From assembly GCA_029263895.1 (NCBI GenBank), contig JARIDO010000051.1, positions 1 through 41,661 of the forward strand: a DNA stretch of 41,661 nt, read 5' to 3'. Under the pieces are notes generated by a model. That model was not told the origin of the DNA, ran no database searches, and saw nothing but the letters and a program-made list of their open reading frames with translations. Below, piece by piece: positions 40,897 to 41,661 of this stretch. Each line of letters begins with the position of its first letter. Position 1 is the first letter of the stretch. Source of the stretch: Sporosarcina sp. (lineage in GTDB: Bacteria > Bacillota > Bacilli > Bacillales_A > Planococcaceae). The position numbers were made by a program, and so were the translations under genes.

Positions 40897-41203
40897 CTCT
40901 ACAACCCCTTTTAACTAGTCTATAGCAAAACATACCATTTATTAATGTATCTTGCTATACAGAGCTGTTAAACAAACAAACTCTGTAGGGTTTTAATAGA
41001 AACCATTTTAAAATTCTACTGTACTATGAAACGATGAAATGAAAGTATATGAAATCGTAATCGTTGGAGTTGAATACGTTTTATTGGGGGGAATAAGTGT
41101 ATGTGCCTTTGACATATCTCAGTAAAAACATCTCATAATTCATCATTTAGTACTAGGAATAAAGATGTAGGGTTGTTATACTATTCGAAATGAGGTGATT
41201 CTA
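40897..41203. other. 307-base divergent region before the EAL-HDOD gene
   Basis: No supported gene. An inverted repeat TACAGAG/CTCTGTA (about 40958-40988) lies on the hydratase side. A 13-codon frame from GTG at 41097 has a strong run of G before it but is too short to trust. An extended -10 (TGT-TATACT) at 41174-41182 is the likely promoter of the EAL-HDOD gene. Confidence 0.5.
41174..41182 (+). promoter_or_regulatory. Extended -10 promoter of the EAL-HDOD gene
   Basis: TGT directly followed by TATACT, 21 bases before the start codon. No good -35 is visible. Confidence 0.5.
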
Positions 41204-41661
41204 GTGGAGGATACTAGTATATTTGTCGCTCGACAACCAATTGTTGATATAGAAGGAAACTTATTTGCGTATGAACTGTTGTATAGAAACAGTGATGAAA
41301 ATAGCTATCCGAACATTCATCCGGATAAAGCGACGATGGCTGTCCTAATTAACACATTTCTAACAATAGGCGCAGACGTGGTAGTAGGTCCACAATTGTC
41401 GTTTGTTAACTTTACTGGAACGCTATTAGCTCAAGACATTTTTTCGCAAATGGATGCAAAGCGCATTGTGATTGAAGTATTAGAGGACGTTGAAATAACA
41501 CCATCATTAATATCGAGACTCCTAGAATTACGAAAATTAGGTTTCAAAGTTGCAATGGATGACTTTATTCTCGGAAAGCAATATGAAGTTCATCGTAATC
41601 TTTTTGAACTTGTTGATTTTGTAAAAGTAGACTTTATCAATTCAACGAAAGAACAGCGAAA
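41204..41661 (+). CDS. EAL and HDOD domain signalling protein (YuxH-like), partial
   Basis: The frame starts at GTG 41204, five bases after GAGGTGA, and runs off the right edge after 152 codons. It opens IFVARQPIVDIEGNLFAYELLYR, the usual start of EAL-HDOD proteins, in which the EAL motif has become ELL. It continues with FVNFTGTLL, RIVIEVLEDVE, LGFKVAMDDFILG and VDFVKVDF. Several cyclic-di-GMP phosphodiesterase residues are altered, so it is probably a binding or regulatory protein, not an enzyme. The HDOD half should lie just beyond the window. Confidence 0.88.
   Translation, partial: MEDTSIFVARQPIVDIEGNLFAYELLYRNSDENSYPNIHPDKATMAVLINTFLTIGADVVVGPQLSFVNFTGTLLAQDIFSQMDAKRIVIEVLEDVEITPSLISRLLELRKLGFKVAMDDFILGKQYEVHRNLFELVDFVKVDFINSTKEQR

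Noticed and set aside
41097..41138. 13-codon frame after a run of G before the EAL-HDOD gene
   Set aside because: It is too short and not linked to the next start. It is mentioned only as part of the gap.

Overview
The window looks like a chromosomal segment of a low-GC, spore-former-type Firmicute, most likely a member of the Planococcaceae close to Sporosarcina or Lysinibacillus (inference). The grounds are DegS/DegU, ComK, the hemE-hemH-hemY set of the coproporphyrin heme route, HmoB, LplJ, YhfH, LcfB and YvyE homologues, strong GGAGG ribosome sites and frequent TTG starts. The gene set recalls, from memory, the Bacillus subtilis yhg/yhf/yhj-comK neighbourhood, with Bce-type, ECF, TRAP and ba3-oxidase genes added. 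No tRNA, rRNA, CRISPR array, prophage or transposase is visible.

Layout. 1-3816: tail of an unknown gene, a 41-bp-period repeat array, and a TRAP-TAXI uptake system whose solute-binding protein has its two halves in swapped order. 3894-4748: a short-chain dehydrogenase with codon use like a highly expressed gene. 4747-7795 (minus): a complete ECF vitamin-type transporter (A, T and S) of unknown substrate. 7978-9718 (minus): an SCP2 lipid-binding protein and the BrnQ amino-acid carrier. 9878-11222: a decayed GGDEF-EAL gene. 11245-11520: tandem structured intergenic elements. 11524-13850 (minus): b(o/a)3-type terminal oxidase subunits I, II and a 48-residue 2A subunit. 14144-17849: nagB, a hypothetical gene, tagO and an LCP wall-polymer transferase. 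17956-20577: yvyE, then degS-degU. 20651-24859: a lipoprotein, an SOS-box-controlled YhjD-like gene, comK, an M20 amidohydrolase and hmoB. 25139-28591: hemEHY. 28691-29952: yhfH and lplJ. 29995-34613: a second 41-bp array and a BceRSAB-type peptide-sensing and resistance module. 34783-38819: lcfB, a small hypothetical gene and a YuxL-like S9 peptidase. 38922-41661: a hypothetical gene, a ComFB-like protein, an enoyl-CoA hydratase and the start of an EAL-HDOD protein.

How the genes fit together. hemE, hemH and hemY make coproheme precursors, HmoB degrades heme, and the ba3 oxidase uses heme. TagO and the LCP protein start and finish wall teichoic acid synthesis. LcfB, SCP2 and the enoyl-CoA hydratase belong to fatty-acid use, and lcfB and SCP2 share a palindromic operator-like site. 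DegSU and ComK are lifestyle regulators. The broken GGDEF-EAL gene, the ComFB-like protein and the EAL-HDOD protein suggest cyclic-di-GMP signalling that has partly decayed.

The most unusual observations are the circularly permuted TAXI binding protein (611-1609), the two arrays that share a 20/21-bp CGCCCG cadence but have unrelated spacers, the shared ATGAAT-N4-ATTCAT sites, and the two diverged copies of a composite intergenic element (about 21294-21652 and 39763-40050). All family assignments rest on reading the translated sequence; no search was run.
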